Positions 37,401 through 46,607 of a stretch of DNA of 64,000 bases are shown piece by piece (within the stretch, counting starts at the first letter, position 1; every line of letters starts with the position of its first letter). Source of the DNA: Methylovorus menthalis (GTDB lineage: Bacteria > Pseudomonadota > Gammaproteobacteria > Burkholderiales > Methylophilaceae). The stretch spans positions 136,930-200,929 of the forward strand of contig NZ_JAJAQH010000001.1 of assembly GCF_020523625.1 (NCBI RefSeq), given 5' to 3'. A model generated the notes under the pieces. That model ran no database searches. It was not told the origin of the DNA and worked only from the letters and a program-made list of their open reading frames with translations. Made by a program: the position numbers and the translations under genes.

Positions 37401-38135
37401 GGTTTTCAAATCTGTTCTTGTGCAGTATTCGGTAGGGGTAATCAGGTAATAATGCGGAGAGGAATTAATCGTGGCGGGATACCGATAGGTTCCGGTCGTC
37501 GAAGTATAAGGCGTGGTTCTGTCATTATCAGGGAAGTCGTAATCGTCATAGGAACCGCTACTGCGATAGTCGACCCCATTACGCTTGCAAGTGGTACCGT
37601 TTGAATTGCAGTAAACCCGCTCAGGGAACGCCGTTTGAATATTCACGGTACCCGAAGTCTGCCCACAGCTGGTATTCATCGTATGCCCATTGGTACGCAC
37701 CGCAGTCCAAGTGGTTTGACTTGGCAGATTGGAAGTCGGGTCACAAGGGTTAACTGGCGGTGTGTACGTAATATTCGGGTTGTAATAGGTACCGTTATGG
37801 TAAAAACTGTAAAACGGAGGGTCACCCCCATCCGTCATGGCCGCCCCATCGTCCCGGCCACCTGAGCACTCGGTTGAGCCACTGCTCATGCGGCGGCAGT
37901 TGTAGATAGTCCCCGCCGAGTTACTATTGCTTACGTTATCTGGCAAATAGTTGAAATCCATACTGCCCGAATCATCGAGAACGAACATGACATTCGGCTT
38001 TACCACGGTGCCTGAATTGTTGGAGATAGGCGCACTGGCGATATCGGTAAGGGCAGCCTCAGTGGGCAAGGCCATAGCCAAGCCCAGCGCAGCCAGAAAA
38101 ACCGACAACCACTTTCCATGTTTTCTGTTTAGCAT
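34440..38135 (-). CDS. pilY1: Type IV pilus tip/assembly protein PilY1
   Basis: The 1231-aa secreted protein has a signal peptide (cleavage near TEAA, residue about 28), an N-terminal von Willebrand-A-like part with the metal-site motif DDSGSMD (about residues 55-61) and the segment DPSGGTPLREALSRVG, and a C-terminal PilY1 beta-propeller (residues about 780-1150) with YVGGNDGMLHAFNTDTGAERW and GYYALDVTDP. PilY1 sits at the pilus tip and controls retraction, adhesion and surface sensing. It is the last gene of the minor-pilin operon. Confidence 0.93.
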   Translation of the reverse strand: MLNRKHGKWLSVFLAALGLAMALPTEAALTDIASAPISNNSGTVVKPNVMFVLDDSGSMDFNYLPDNVSNSNSAGTIYNCRRMSSGSTECSGGRDDGAAMTDGGDPPFYSFYHNGTYYNPNITYTPPVNPCDPTSNLPSQTTWTAVRTNGHTMNTSCGQTSGTVNIQTAFPERVYCNSNGTTCKRNGVDYRSSGSYDDYDFPDNDRTTPYTSTTGTYRYPATINSSPHYYLITPTEYCTRTDLKTCNVQAAATTTYSVPAYVRYCSSNANAGTTTNPATGSCQAAFNLNTGFRYARYGKFKRVNIVSGATFTKGENRTDCSGSTCSYTEEMNNFANWYAYYRTRMMNMKSSAGRAFSSLDDAYRVGFITLNTAASKFLKLDTFNATNKKTWYQRLYGMDPSGGTPLREALSRVGRYYGGKTNGINSMTTDDPMQYSCQQNFTILTTDGYWNGNAGVQLDGTSAIGNQDNTNTGYAKRADGVYDGGVANATNTLADVALYYYQTDLRPSMPASDLLKSPTDNNNQQHMVTFTLGLGLNGELEYDPYYQTPQGDFKDIIDGVKNWPLPVADTLTAVDDLWHAAVNGRGRYFSASDPSAVTSGLQTALAAVNTKSTDASAATTSSPNLTSGDNYAFNATYRTVKWDGEIVAGTVDLTTGLATSANLWSAQSQLDAKGGIDTDTRTIYKMNTSRALVPFNTANLSSTEVLLFTNQCSKLSQCPVLNSTTQTIANNATNLINFLRGQSQHENVGSNPQAGKAFRDRDHVLGDLANSIPAYVKAPRYNFGDYVSPSYGTFKSANSNRPGTLYVGGNDGMLHAFNTDTGAERWAFVPRVVMQNMYALADKNYSSKHKYYVDGSPIVMDIFAGGGWKTILVGGLNGGGRGYYALDVTDPTAPKGLWEFCSDSTYCDVADDNLGYSFGNAVIGKLPNGTWVVMVTSGYNNVTPGDGKGYLYVLNALTGALIKKVSTGVGDTTTPSGLSRIAGWADNPNADATITQVYGGDLLGNVWRFNMSDYNVTTLAQLKYGNTAQPITTKPQLGAISGSTAHIVYVATGAYLGLTDLATTGVQSIYALRDTGSAISNPRANPITITKSGNSATVSGTGVNGSWYADLPTTGERVFVNPQLGLGTLVVASGIPSGDACSPGGDSWIYFFDYKTGRFTTAGSSAQGSYNSSGGLVTGLSLYTLPNGSLRYTTSTVGGDTNAPLASSTPPPLPGTSQTPTRSSWREITTE

Positions 38136-38146
38136 TTTCCTGACTC

Positions 38147-38767
38147 CTAAGGCTTCACTGTAACTGTGCTCTGGGTAATGCTCACCGCATTACGAGGGCC
38201 TTTTACACGGGTGGTTACGCGGTAATACACCATGTATGCGCCTGTATAGCCCCCCCCGCCACCGCCTTCCGAGCCTCCGGCGTTCTGCGGGTTGCCATCG
38301 GCGATCGTGCGCTTGATGCAGATTTGTCCATTCCCCCCCGTCGGATCAAAGGCGACACTTGCCAGCTTGCACATGCGCTGGATGACATATTGCGTAGTAT
38401 TGCCCGCACCATCGCTCGACAGCGTGACGGCCTGGGTCCAGGCCGACTCTGCTATCCAATTGCGGTCATTCCATACGGCGAGGGTCGAGCCTGGCGAGCC
38501 ACCGTTATCAGGCACCGATGAGAAATAACCATTGCCAGGACTATCCGAAGTGAGCGATGGCTGATTGGCAGACAGCCATTGGTAAGCCGTCTGAACTCCG
38601 CGGTCCGAGGACATCAATGCTGACTTTTTGAAAGCCACATTGCCCGCAATGATATTGCCGGTATCCACGGAACGCACCAACGCCACTCCTGCCAGCGTCA
38701 TTGCCACCAGGAAGATTAGGGCTAGGAACAGCACCACACCGCGTTGTGAGTTGGGTAATGAGCGCAT
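38147..38767 (-). CDS. pilX: Minor pilin assembly protein PilX
   Basis: The 206-aa protein has an N-terminal PilX-type membrane helix (GVVLFLALIFLVAMTLAGVAL) without the classical GFTLIE motif and a periplasmic C-terminal part. A Gly/Pro-rich insert (SEGGGGGGYTG) precedes the last strands. The start is uncertain: the ATG at 38767 follows the pilW stop closely, while an ATG at 38782 overlaps pilW. It lies between pilW and pilY1 as in Pseudomonas. Confidence 0.85.
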   Translation of the reverse strand: MRSLPNSQRGVVLFLALIFLVAMTLAGVALVRSVDTGNIIAGNVAFKKSALMSSDRGVQTAYQWLSANQPSLTSDSPGNGYFSSVPDNGGSPGSTLAVWNDRNWIAESAWTQAVTLSSDGAGNTTQYVIQRMCKLASVAFDPTGGNGQICIKRTIADGNPQNAGGSEGGGGGGYTGAYMVYYRVTTRVKGPRNAVSITQSTVTVKP

Positions 38768-38769
38768 GA

Positions 38770-39900
38770 TCAGGGAGTCCATATCAGGTTACGCAAGACA
38801 TTGGTGGTCTCGAACACCCGATAGCGATAACACTGCCAATCGGCATTGGTGCCCACATTGCTGAAGGTCTTGGTGGTTGTGCCATCCGGCCGCCAGACTG
38901 GTAAGGTCGTGGTGACATTGCAGGCGGGTTCGCGCTTGATGCTACGCGCCACCAGACCATAACGTACCGCCTTGACCTGCTCCCAAGCGCTGTTGAGGGC
39001 AGCGAAGTTGGCTCCGGTAGGCGTCACCGTATCCCACGTTTCAATCACGTCATCGTTATCGGTATCCTTGCCATACTCGGCCTGCAGGTCGACGATATCA
39101 GCGGCAATAATGCTTTGCGACCCCGTCATATTATTGGTTTGCACCAGATTTCTACGCCCGGCGCTATCCTGCACGATGCTGTAACTATTATTAACTGGAG
39201 CTGGCCCCAGGTTGAACAACAAGCTACCTCCACCATACACCGGCAGAACGCCATCGTTATAGCGAAATGCCTGTGTTACAGGCCCCAGCTGGTAACTCCC
39301 CGTCTCATGTTTCACCCGATCGTCGGTGTTATCTGCACCGCTGTACTGGATCACATCTCCCGTTCCGGTGGTAGCATCCGCCAGCACTAGCACATCCCCC
39401 AAGCTGTAGCCATAAACGCTATAGGTTTCCATATTGTTGGAATTGACGTTAATGCTATCTGTACCGCTTCTCATGTCTCCTCGCGTATATTCGGGCACAC
39501 TGGTAGTGGCGGCATTGCCATAGCTCACAACAATGGTATCGGGTGCATTGGCAGCGCCCTGCATAATCAGGATGGGCGCAAAGACAAAGGGTGTTGCAGC
39601 CACCGTGCGTGGACCAGAGTCGTTGATATTAACCGTTCCGCCCATGAAGCCTGAGCCTGCGCAAGGGCCCGTGCAGGCTGTAACGTTCATGCCATAGCCT
39701 GCCTGCCGCATATCCTTGTCCATCAGCAGCATCGCCAGGGCCCCATTTTGCTGGGCGTCGCTGCCACTGGTCGTGGTCTGCTTGCTCTGCTCGGTAATGG
39801 AAAACACTTGCAAAATGACCAGACTCCCAAGCAGAGCGATGATGATGCCCACCATCAACTCGACCAGACTGAATCCACTGGAAAAACGCTTGATTGTCAT
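38770..39900 (-). CDS. pilW: Minor pilin PilW
   Basis: The 376-aa prepilin has a short leader with the cleavage site GFSLVE (residue about 9) and a long hydrophobic helix, then a large periplasmic domain with two close Cys (CTGPC) and others. PilW primes pilus assembly in the PilVWX-FimU complex. Its start shares one base with the pilV stop, indicating coupling. Confidence 0.9.
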   Translation of the reverse strand: MTIKRFSSGFSLVELMVGIIIALLGSLVILQVFSITEQSKQTTTSGSDAQQNGALAMLLMDKDMRQAGYGMNVTACTGPCAGSGFMGGTVNINDSGPRTVAATPFVFAPILIMQGAANAPDTIVVSYGNAATTSVPEYTRGDMRSGTDSINVNSNNMETYSVYGYSLGDVLVLADATTGTGDVIQYSGADNTDDRVKHETGSYQLGPVTQAFRYNDGVLPVYGGGSLLFNLGPAPVNNSYSIVQDSAGRRNLVQTNNMTGSQSIIAADIVDLQAEYGKDTDNDDVIETWDTVTPTGANFAALNSAWEQVKAVRYGLVARSIKREPACNVTTTLPVWRPDGTTTKTFSNVGTNADWQCYRYRVFETTNVLRNLIWTP

Positions 39901-40358
39901 TATGTCTTTCCGCTGATATAGGAGACCGAACGGAAATTGTGCCGGCCTTCATTGGCCGTCGCCCCAGGCGCCTGCCAGAAAATACTCACTGTTACGGTCC
40001 AGCCATTGGCGGCACTGCCAGCGACGGTTATGGTAGGCGGGTTCAAGTTGCCTTGCACATTGACCCCCGGCAAGGTGTTGATATTGGAAAGCCAAGGTGC
40101 GAGTGCTGTTGCCGTCCCACCGGGGTAGGCATAGGTCGAAATATTGGGCACGTCGGCCCACATGAGAGAGACAATGCGCTCGGCATACAGGCTGGCCTCC
40201 AGGCGATATTGGGCGTCGGCCACGGTTTTGATCGCCGAGGCATGCAAGCCCACAATCGCCAGAATTCCTATCGAAAAAATCAGGATGGCAATCAGGCCCT
40301 CCAGCAAAATAGAGCCTTGCTGGGCAGACCGCTGTTGATGTGGCACAGGAATCAGCAT
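39900..40358 (-). CDS. pilV: Minor pilin PilV
   Basis: The 152-aa prepilin has an atypical but recognisable cleavage region QQGSILLEGLIAILIFSIGILAIVG, with Glu5 retained, followed by a short periplasmic domain. This matches PilV/type IV pilus modification proteins. It overlaps fimT by seven bases and pilW by one. Confidence 0.87.
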   Translation of the reverse strand: MLIPVPHQQRSAQQGSILLEGLIAILIFSIGILAIVGLHASAIKTVADAQYRLEASLYAERIVSLMWADVPNISTYAYPGGTATALAPWLSNINTLPGVNVQGNLNPPTITVAGSAANGWTVTVSIFWQAPGATANEGRHNFRSVSYISGKT

Positions 40359-40918
40359 TTACGGCCATCTCCACTCAAGGTGACATTCGGATCACAGCTG
40401 CGCACTGTGGAGCCGCGGATTTGAATACGCAAATCCTTGCTTTGCTCAGTAGTAATGCTGTCGTTATCAATCGTGATGTCGCTGATGGAACTCGCCAATG
40501 ACACACCACCAACATCCGGATCCGGTATACGACCCAGACCATTAAAGGTAATAGTGGCAGCGCCGCCGGGGATCACCGTGGTTTTCACCGAGCTCGCGCT
40601 TTCTGAAGCTTCGCGGCTCTGGATAATGGCCGGGCAATCCTGCAGGCCGTCGCCATCGTTATCCCCCACCGCAGTCAAGCAGCCCACGCGCCATCCAGTC
40701 TGGTCTACCAGGGTAAAACGCACTTGGGCATTCCGCCGCACCGCCTCAGCCCGCGCAAGCTGCAGGCCATTCAGAATAGCCTCGGATGCCGACCGGATTT
40801 GCACATTCGCCATGAAAATACGAAAGCTGGGAATCGCCACTGCTGCCAAAATGCCGACGATACTGATCACAATCAGTATTTCAATCAGCGTGAACCCTGA
40901 CGCACGAGCGGTTGGCAT
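40352..40918 (-). CDS. fimT: Minor pseudopilin FimT/GspH family (FimU-like)
   Basis: The 188-aa prepilin has the cleavage motif SGFTLIEILIVISIVGILAAVAIP and the conserved ARAEAVRRN helix of the GspH/FimT group. The ATG at 40918 overlaps the stop of the upstream pilin (TAATG), preferred over a start 30 bases earlier. FimT proteins in some bacteria bind DNA for uptake in natural transformation; FimU proteins prime pili. Which role applies here is open. Confidence 0.85.
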   Translation of the reverse strand: MPTARASGFTLIEILIVISIVGILAAVAIPSFRIFMANVQIRSASEAILNGLQLARAEAVRRNAQVRFTLVDQTGWRVGCLTAVGDNDGDGLQDCPAIIQSREASESASSVKTTVIPGGAATITFNGLGRIPDPDVGGVSLASSISDITIDNDSITTEQSKDLRIQIRGSTVRSCDPNVTLSGDGRKC

Positions 40919-41358
40919 TAGCAGCTGCCCCCTGCCTTGGTGAGCCAACAGGTCGCCGAAGTCTGGGTCGTACTCCCAAACTTGGTCTGTGAGGTTTTCG
41001 CATTGTTCTGATCTATGGTGTAGATAAAGTTGAGCATAGGGCCAGTACCTCTGGCAGTGATCGTGTAGCTCTGCCCGCCATTATTGGTTACGCACGCCAC
41101 ATCAAAATGATCAACTGGTGAGGGCATCGCACCGCAAGCCCCTCCATTCACATATGTACGGTTATCCTGATAATAGCGTTCCATGCGGTTACGCATTTGC
41201 GACAACTCCGCCGTTGCCTGGGGAATCTGAGCCCGCTTCACGTAATCGGTGTAACTGGGATAGGCGATGGCAGCCAGGATGCCAACGATGGCAACTGTAA
41301 TCATCAACTCGATCAATGTAAAACCAGCTTGCTGGCAATCTCGGAATACTTGGCGCAT
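40918..41358 (-). CDS. pilE: Type IV pilin-like protein PilE
   Basis: The 146-aa prepilin has a leader ending [26 protein letters not shown], followed by a pilin domain with Cys residues forming the C-terminal disulfide region ([10 protein letters not shown]). It matches minor pilin PilE of the Pseudomonas operon, though in pseudomonads that gene is last, here first. It could also serve as a major pilin; size and Cys spacing leave both open. Confidence 0.87.
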   Translation of the reverse strand: MRQVFRDCQQAGFTLIELMITVAIVGILAAIAYPSYTDYVKRAQIPQATAELSQMRNRMERYYQDNRTYVNGGACGAMPSPVDHFDVACVTNNGGQSYTITARGTGPMLNFIYTIDQNNAKTSQTKFGSTTQTSATCWLTKAGGSC

Positions 41359-41528
41359 GGCATAACCTTTCTGGGTAGCTTGATCATGCTTATCTTAGCG
41401 TGCAAACGCCAGTCCCGCCCGACGTATGGTCAATTTTGGGCGATAAGCGGCATGGAAGGCTTACGCAATGCGATAAAAAGGCTTTGTGCTAAAATGAAGC
41501 GGCTTTCACTCGTACAGGCATACCCTTC

Positions 41529-41687
41529 ATGCGCGCAGTTCTCATCGGCCTTTTATTCTCTATCAGCTTGGCTGCCTGTGGCACCAAGGGGCCGCTCTAC
41601 ATCCCCGAAAAGCAATACCCGCTCGACCCTGCCGAGCGGAAAGCGGTACCAAAATCTCCCAAACAAAATAACGATCAGGTGCCTTAA
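41529..41687 (+). CDS. lptM: Small lipoprotein LptM (YifL-like)
   Basis: The 52-aa frame MRAVLIGLLFSISLAACGTK has a lipobox LAAC with lipidated Cys17, then GPLYIPEKQYPLD, the LptM/YifL signature (GLKGPLYxP in E. coli). LptM helps the LptD translocon mature. It lies just before lysA as is common in beta- and gammaproteobacteria. Confidence 0.88.
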   Translation: MRAVLIGLLFSISLAACGTKGPLYIPEKQYPLDPAERKAVPKSPKQNNDQVP

Positions 41688-41750
41688 TTCAGTGTTAATC
41701 CTGAATACCTGCACCCGCCCATACACCCATATTTCATAGACCAATATCAC

Positions 41751-42998
41751 GTGAACGCATTTCAACTCAAGAACGGCCAGCTGCACGCCGAACAAGTGCC
41801 TCTTAAGCAGTTGGCAGAGGAATTCTCCACCCCTTGCTACGTTTATTCCCGACAAGCGCTGGAAACGGCCTATCGCGATTTTCAGCAAGGTTTTGCTGGC
41901 GTAGATCATCTGGTGTGCTTTGCCGTCAAGGCCAACCCCAGCCTGGGCGTATTGAGTGTATTTGCCAAGCTGGGCGCCGGGTTTGATATTGTGTCTGGCG
42001 GCGAGCTGGCGCGAGTGCTGGCAGCTGGTGGCGATGCATCCAAAGTGGTGTTTTCCGGCGTGGGTAAAACCGCTGATGAAATGCGGGCGGCCCTGGCAGC
42101 AGGGATTTTCTGCTTTAACGTGGAGTCGGCTGCCGAGCTGGGGCGACTGAATGATGTGGCAGGCAGCATGGGCAAGGTTGCCCCGGTATCTCTGCGTGTG
42201 AATCCGAACGTGGACGCCAAAACCCACCCCTATATTTCCACCGGCCTCAAGAACAACAAGTTTGGCGTTGCCTACGAGCAATCGCTGGCGCTTTACCAGC
42301 AAGCGGCTGCCATGCCCAATATTGATGTGCATGGCGTTGATTGCCATATCGGCTCGCAGCTGACCGAGCTGTCTCCATTTCTGGATGCGTTTGACCGCGT
42401 GTTGGCGTTGGTCGACCAACTGGAGGCAGCTGGCATTGCTATCCGCCATATCGATGCAGGCGGCGGTATTGGTATTTGCTACAACGAAGAAACGCCACCG
42501 GATTTTGGTGCCTATGCCGCTGCCATGCTGAAGAAGCTGGGAGATCGTAAGGTCAAGCTGGTGTTTGAACCTGGCCGCGCGTTGGTAGGTAATGCCGGTA
42601 CATTGCTGACACGTGTTGAATATCTCAAACACACGGAAGCAAAGAATTTTGCCATTGTAGATGCCGCCATGAATGACCTCATGCGGCCCGCGCTTTACGA
42701 TGCCTACCACCAGATTGCCGAAGTCAGCCCGGATGCCACGCCCAAGCAGGTGTATGAAATCGTGGGCCCGGTATGTGAAAGCGGCGACTTTCTCGGACAT
42801 GACCGTGAGCTGGGCCTGAAGCAAGGTGATCTGCTGGCGATCCTGTCAGCGGGCGCCTATGGCATGAGCATGAGCTCCAATTACAACACTCGCCCCCGAG
42901 CAGCGGAAGTCATGGTCGATGGCACAAGCTATCAACTCATCCGCAAGCGAGAAACCATTGCCGAGCTGTTTGCGCTGGAAAATGTAGTCAAAGACTGA
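41751..42998 (+). CDS. lysA: Diaminopimelate decarboxylase
   Basis: The 415-aa PLP enzyme makes L-lysine from meso-DAP. The PLP lysine is in FAVKANPS (about residue 61), with HIDAGGGIGI, EPGRALVGNAG and GPVCESGDFLG as further active-site segments. It starts with GTG; no strong ribosome binding site is seen. It is followed by a strong terminator shared with convergent purU. Confidence 0.95.
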   Translation: MNAFQLKNGQLHAEQVPLKQLAEEFSTPCYVYSRQALETAYRDFQQGFAGVDHLVCFAVKANPSLGVLSVFAKLGAGFDIVSGGELARVLAAGGDASKVVFSGVGKTADEMRAALAAGIFCFNVESAAELGRLNDVAGSMGKVAPVSLRVNPNVDAKTHPYISTGLKNNKFGVAYEQSLALYQQAAAMPNIDVHGVDCHIGSQLTELSPFLDAFDRVLALVDQLEAAGIAIRHIDAGGGIGICYNEETPPDFGAYAAAMLKKLGDRKVKLVFEPGRALVGNAGTLLTRVEYLKHTEAKNFAIVDAAMNDLMRPALYDAYHQIAEVSPDATPKQVYEIVGPVCESGDFLGHDRELGLKQGDLLAILSAGAYGMSMSSNYNTRPRAAEVMVDGTSYQLIRKRETIAELFALENVVKD

Positions 42999-43018
42999 TC
43001 TCATCCATCTGCAAACAA

Positions 43019-43051
43019 CAAAAAAGCGAACGGTTGCACGTTCGCTTTTTT
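43019..43051. terminator. Bidirectional Rho-independent terminator lysA/purU
   Basis: The stem GCGAACG/CGTTCGC is flanked by A6 and T6 between convergent genes. Confidence 0.92.
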
Positions 43052-43091
43052 ATTTGGCTCGACTACTGCCAGGCCGCTTTACTCCACCAGC

Positions 43092-43949
43092 TTAATCAAA
43101 AATCACTGTCTTGTTGGCGTAGAGCAAAATACGGTTTTCAATATGCCAGCGTACCGCACGCGACAGCACCACGCGCTCCAGGTCACGCCCCTTCTGGATC
43201 AAGTCCTCCACCTGGTCGCGATGGGAAATACGCGCAATGTCCTGCTCGATAATCGGGCCTTCATCCAGCACTTCGGTCACATAATGACTGGTCGCTCCGA
43301 TCAGCTTCACGCCGCGTTCAAACGCCCGGTGATAGGGGCGAGCGCCAATAAAGGCAGGCAGGAATGAATGGTGAATATTGATGATGCGCTGCGGGTAACG
43401 CTGCACAAAAGCGGGCGACAATATCTGCATGTAGCGCGCCAGTACGATCAGGTCCACGCCGTATTGATCAAACAGCGCAAACTGCTGGGCTTCGGCTTCC
43501 GCCTTGTTGTCACGGTTCACCTCTACATAATGGAACGGGATGCCATGGTACTCGGCCAGCCGCTCGGTATGTCGGTGATTGCTGACAATCAGCGGAATCT
43601 CGCAGGCCAGCTCACCGCTTTGATGCCGGTGCAGCAAATCCACCAGGCAATGATCGTATTGCGACACCATGATCGCCATGCGGGTACTCTTCTGACCCAG
43701 CTTGAGCTGCCAGGTCATGCTGAAACGCTCGGCTATCGGCGTGAAATGCTCGGCAAAATTATCGGCATTGATGGCGGAATCACTCAGATCCCACTCAACC
43801 CGCATCAAAAACAGGCCGTTTTCCGCATCCTGATGCTGATCAGCATGCAGGATATTGGCATTGTGGCGGTATAAAAAATCCGCAATTCCTGCAACGATCC
43901 CTTTCTGGTCCGGGCAGGTCACCAGCAATGTGGCGGTATTCTTCATCAT
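43092..43949 (-). CDS. purU: Formyltetrahydrofolate deformylase
   Basis: The protein of about 285 aa hydrolyses 10-formyl-THF to THF and formate, providing formate for purine synthesis or balancing one-carbon pools, relevant in a methylotroph. An N-terminal ACT domain (LVTCPDQKGIVAGIADFL) is followed by the formyltransferase-fold domain with NIHHSFLPAF and GATSHYVTEVLDEGPII. The ATG at 43949 or the next codon is the likely start; the longer frame adds 26 unrelated residues. Confidence 0.93.
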   Translation of the reverse strand: MMKNTATLLVTCPDQKGIVAGIADFLYRHNANILHADQHQDAENGLFLMRVEWDLSDSAINADNFAEHFTPIAERFSMTWQLKLGQKSTRMAIMVSQYDHCLVDLLHRHQSGELACEIPLIVSNHRHTERLAEYHGIPFHYVEVNRDNKAEAEAQQFALFDQYGVDLIVLARYMQILSPAFVQRYPQRIINIHHSFLPAFIGARPYHRAFERGVKLIGATSHYVTEVLDEGPIIEQDIARISHRDQVEDLIQKGRDLERVVLSRAVRWHIENRILLYANKTVIFD

Positions 43950-44116
43950 GGTCAGGTCGGCAATGCCGTCTTTTTTCGAAAAAACAGGATTATAGCAACT
44001 AAGGCCAGCACAAACGAATAGGCGCATCCTGAATCAGTGCAAGCCGGGCAGGGTTGTGGTATCTTTTACCTTGATAACTGCTTCCAAGCCGCCACCCGCC
44101 TCAAGCACCGATACCC

Positions 44117-44650
44117 GTGAAAAAACAACTACCCATTATCTTTATCGCCTTCATCCTGCCCATTACCGCCATGCTCTGGTGGTGGGGGCTTTTCAGCACA
44201 CCCAAGCTGCAAATCGAGCAGGCAGGCGATTATCACTATGCCTACCTTGAAGCACAGGGTGTTTACTCCAAACTTGGAGAAACGCTGGCCGAGGTCAAGC
44301 AGGAGCTGGACAGGCAAGGCATCAGCCACGGCGCCGAGGTCACGCTGGTCATGACCGACCCTCGCAAAACCAAGCCTGCCGACCTGCTGGCGCGTACCGG
44401 CTACATGATTCCAGCAGATGCAAAACTGCAATCTCCGCTCAAAAGCGCGACCATCCCCAAGCGCGAAGTCGTCGCCGTCAGCATCAAGGCGCATCCTTTG
44501 CTGGCCTACGGCAAAACCTACGGTGCCCTATTGGACTATACGAATCAGCACCACTCTTCATTACAATTACCTACGCTGGAAATTTTCGACAACAGCGTAT
44601 TACGGGTAGAAATGCCGTTATCGCATGAACCGCAGGATGCATCTCCATGA
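44117..44650 (+). CDS. Membrane-anchored GyrI-like domain protein
   Basis: The 177-aa protein has one N-terminal membrane helix (residues about 5-25) and a periplasmic GyrI-like small-molecule-binding domain (GDYHYAYLEAQGVYSKLGETLAEV). The start is GTG at 44117. No catalytic motif is evident. The stop overlaps the next gene by four bases, so it is likely functionally tied to the CobD-like membrane protein. The function is unknown. Confidence 0.65.
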   Translation: MKKQLPIIFIAFILPITAMLWWWGLFSTPKLQIEQAGDYHYAYLEAQGVYSKLGETLAEVKQELDRQGISHGAEVTLVMTDPRKTKPADLLARTGYMIPADAKLQSPLKSATIPKREVVAVSIKAHPLLAYGKTYGALLDYTNQHHSSLQLPTLEIFDNSVLRVEMPLSHEPQDASP

Positions 44651-45564
44651 ATTTCATTGTTCTGGTCAGCGCTCTCGCTCTCAGTTACTACCGGCCGCAT
44701 AAAAGCCTGGATTGGCTTTTTCACGCCTGCACTCCTTATGCGCAACTGCTGGAGCGCAACTTTAATGGCGGCAAAAATCGGCACGGCGTCGTGGCCTGGA
44801 CACTGGGCGCAATGCTGCCCTCCATCGTGATCGGATTTCTTTATTACGGGCTGATGGAGCTTAACGTCATCATTGGCATGCTGTTCGGCATTGCAGTGCT
44901 GTATCTCATCCTGCGCTTCAGCCGGTTCAGCCAGCGCGCCGAGCGCATTGCCACCGCCCTTGCCGACAAAAACATAGACGAAGCCCGCATGCTACTCAGT
45001 CAGTGGGAACCCCCGCTGGAAACCAGCCACTACAATGCCGCCGAAGTCGCGCGCGTCAGCATCGAAACCACGCTGCGCCGCGCCCACCAGGGGCTTTTCG
45101 GCCCTATTTTCTGGTTTGTGCTGCTGGGCCCGGGCGGCGCTCTGCTGTATCGGCTCTCGCATCTCCTCATGCAAAGCTGGGAACCCCATCTGGATAACCA
45201 TTTCCATCGCTTTGCCCATCGTGCATTCGAGTGGCTGGACTGGCTGCCTATCCGCATTTCGGGCGCATGCTTTGCGATTGTTGGCGACTTTGAAGATGCC
45301 GTCTATTGCTGGCGCACGCAGGCTGCGGGCTGGCCTGAGCAGTCCTTGGGTATCATCTTGGCGAGTGGCGCTGGAGCCTTGGGCGTCAGACTAGGCGAGC
45401 CTCTGCCGTATCGCGGCGTGTTGCAGTTCCGCCCCGAGCTGGGCCTAGGCGATGAAGCCGATGCTGACTATCTCAAAAGCGCTGTCGGCCTAGTCTGGCG
45501 TGTACTGGTTTTACTGGTCGGCCTGTTGCTGCTGTTAACCTTTGCCCACTGGTTGGGCAACTAG
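44647..45564 (+). CDS. CobD/CbiB-family membrane protein
   Basis: The 305-aa protein has four to five membrane helices and resembles adenosylcobinamide-phosphate synthase CobD/CbiB (GPGGALLYRLSHLL, DWLPIRISGACFAIVGDFEDA). It lies outside any cobalamin operon and is coupled to the GyrI-like gene. The betaproteobacterial 'CobD/CbiB family' or AmpE-like role is a better label than a firm enzyme call. If it were genuine CobD it would serve metH, but the context does not demand this. Confidence 0.75.
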   Translation: MNFIVLVSALALSYYRPHKSLDWLFHACTPYAQLLERNFNGGKNRHGVVAWTLGAMLPSIVIGFLYYGLMELNVIIGMLFGIAVLYLILRFSRFSQRAERIATALADKNIDEARMLLSQWEPPLETSHYNAAEVARVSIETTLRRAHQGLFGPIFWFVLLGPGGALLYRLSHLLMQSWEPHLDNHFHRFAHRAFEWLDWLPIRISGACFAIVGDFEDAVYCWRTQAAGWPEQSLGIILASGAGALGVRLGEPLPYRGVLQFRPELGLGDEADADYLKSAVGLVWRVLVLLVGLLLLLTFAHWLGN

Positions 45565-45612
45565 GGCAGCCTCGCGCTACCCCTCATCGTTAAGCTGAAT
45601 CGAAGACATTTT

Positions 45613-46539
45613 ATGGATATCGTACTTGCCAACCCCCGCGGCTTCTGTGCTGGCGTAGATCGCGCCATCATCATTGTGGAACAGGCGCTTGAGAAATTTG
45701 GTGCGCCTATCTACGTGCGCCACGAAGTCGTGCACAACAAATTTGTCGTGGACGAACTCAAGCGCAAGGGCGCCGTGTTTATTGAGGAGCTGGAAGAAGT
45801 CCCGCCAGGCAACACCGTGATTTTCAGTGCGCATGGTGTATCGCGCGAAGTCCGTACCGATGCCGAGGCACGCGGCCTGCGCGTGTTTGATGCCACCTGC
45901 CCCTTAGTCACCAAGGTCCATAATGAAGTCGCCAAAATGCGCCAGGATGGCAAGGAGATCGTGATGATCGGCCATAAGGGGCATCCTGAAGTAGAAGGCA
46001 CCATGGGACAGTCCGATGGCGGTATGCACCTGGTAGAAAAGCCGGAAGACGTAGACAATCTTCAGGTCAAAGATCCTGCCAAACTCGCCTATGTAACGCA
46101 GACGACGCTCTCCATCGATGATGCCGCGTCCATCGTCACTGCTCTCAAGGATAAATTTCCGCTCATCAGCGCGCCAAAAAGCGACTCCATCTGCTATGCC
46201 ACGCAAAACCGGCAAGATGCCGTCAAAGCCATGGCCAAAGATTGCGATTTGGTGATCGTGGTGGGTTCGCCGAATAGCTCCAACTCAAACCGCTTGCGTG
46301 AAGTAGCGCAGAATCAGGGCATTGAGTCCTATATGGTCGACAACGCCAGCTATCTGAATGCCGAATGGCTCACTGGCAAAAAACGCATAGGTGTTTCGGC
46401 GGGCGCGTCAGCTCCTGAGGTACTGGTAAAAGAAGTCATCCAGCGCCTGCAGGAAATGGGCGCCGCCGAGGTCACCGAGTTGCAGGGTGTCGTTGAGAAC
46501 GTGGTGTTTCAACTTCCCAAGAATCTCAAATCCGCCTGA
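45613..46539 (+). CDS. ispH: 4-hydroxy-3-methylbut-2-enyl diphosphate reductase
   Basis: The 308-aa iron-sulfur enzyme performs the last step of the MEP pathway to IPP and DMAPP. The three cluster cysteines are in [12 protein letters not shown] (residue about 12), [12 protein letters not shown] (about 96) and [10 protein letters not shown] (about 197). It is intact, with normal length, and ends at a strong terminator. Confidence 0.96.
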   Translation: MDIVLANPRGFCAGVDRAIIIVEQALEKFGAPIYVRHEVVHNKFVVDELKRKGAVFIEELEEVPPGNTVIFSAHGVSREVRTDAEARGLRVFDATCPLVTKVHNEVAKMRQDGKEIVMIGHKGHPEVEGTMGQSDGGMHLVEKPEDVDNLQVKDPAKLAYVTQTTLSIDDAASIVTALKDKFPLISAPKSDSICYATQNRQDAVKAMAKDCDLVIVVGSPNSSNSNRLREVAQNQGIESYMVDNASYLNAEWLTGKKRIGVSAGASAPEVLVKEVIQRLQEMGAAEVTELQGVVENVVFQLPKNLKSA

Positions 46540-46551
46540 AACAGACTCAAT

Positions 46552-46580
46552 AAAAAAGCCCCGCAGTGCGGGGCTTTTTT
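46552..46580. terminator. Rho-independent terminator of ispH
   Basis: A GCCCCGCA/TGCGGGGC stem flanked by A6 and T6 lies between the convergent ispH and DoxX genes. Confidence 0.93.
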
Positions 46581-46607
46581 ATTGATGCATGAGCGCTTAA
46601 TGGCCAA

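Noticed and set aside
44647-45564. Genuine cobalamin-synthesis CobD
   Set aside because: Similarity supports only the CobD/CbiB family. No other cobalamin synthesis genes are near, so I did not give the symbol.
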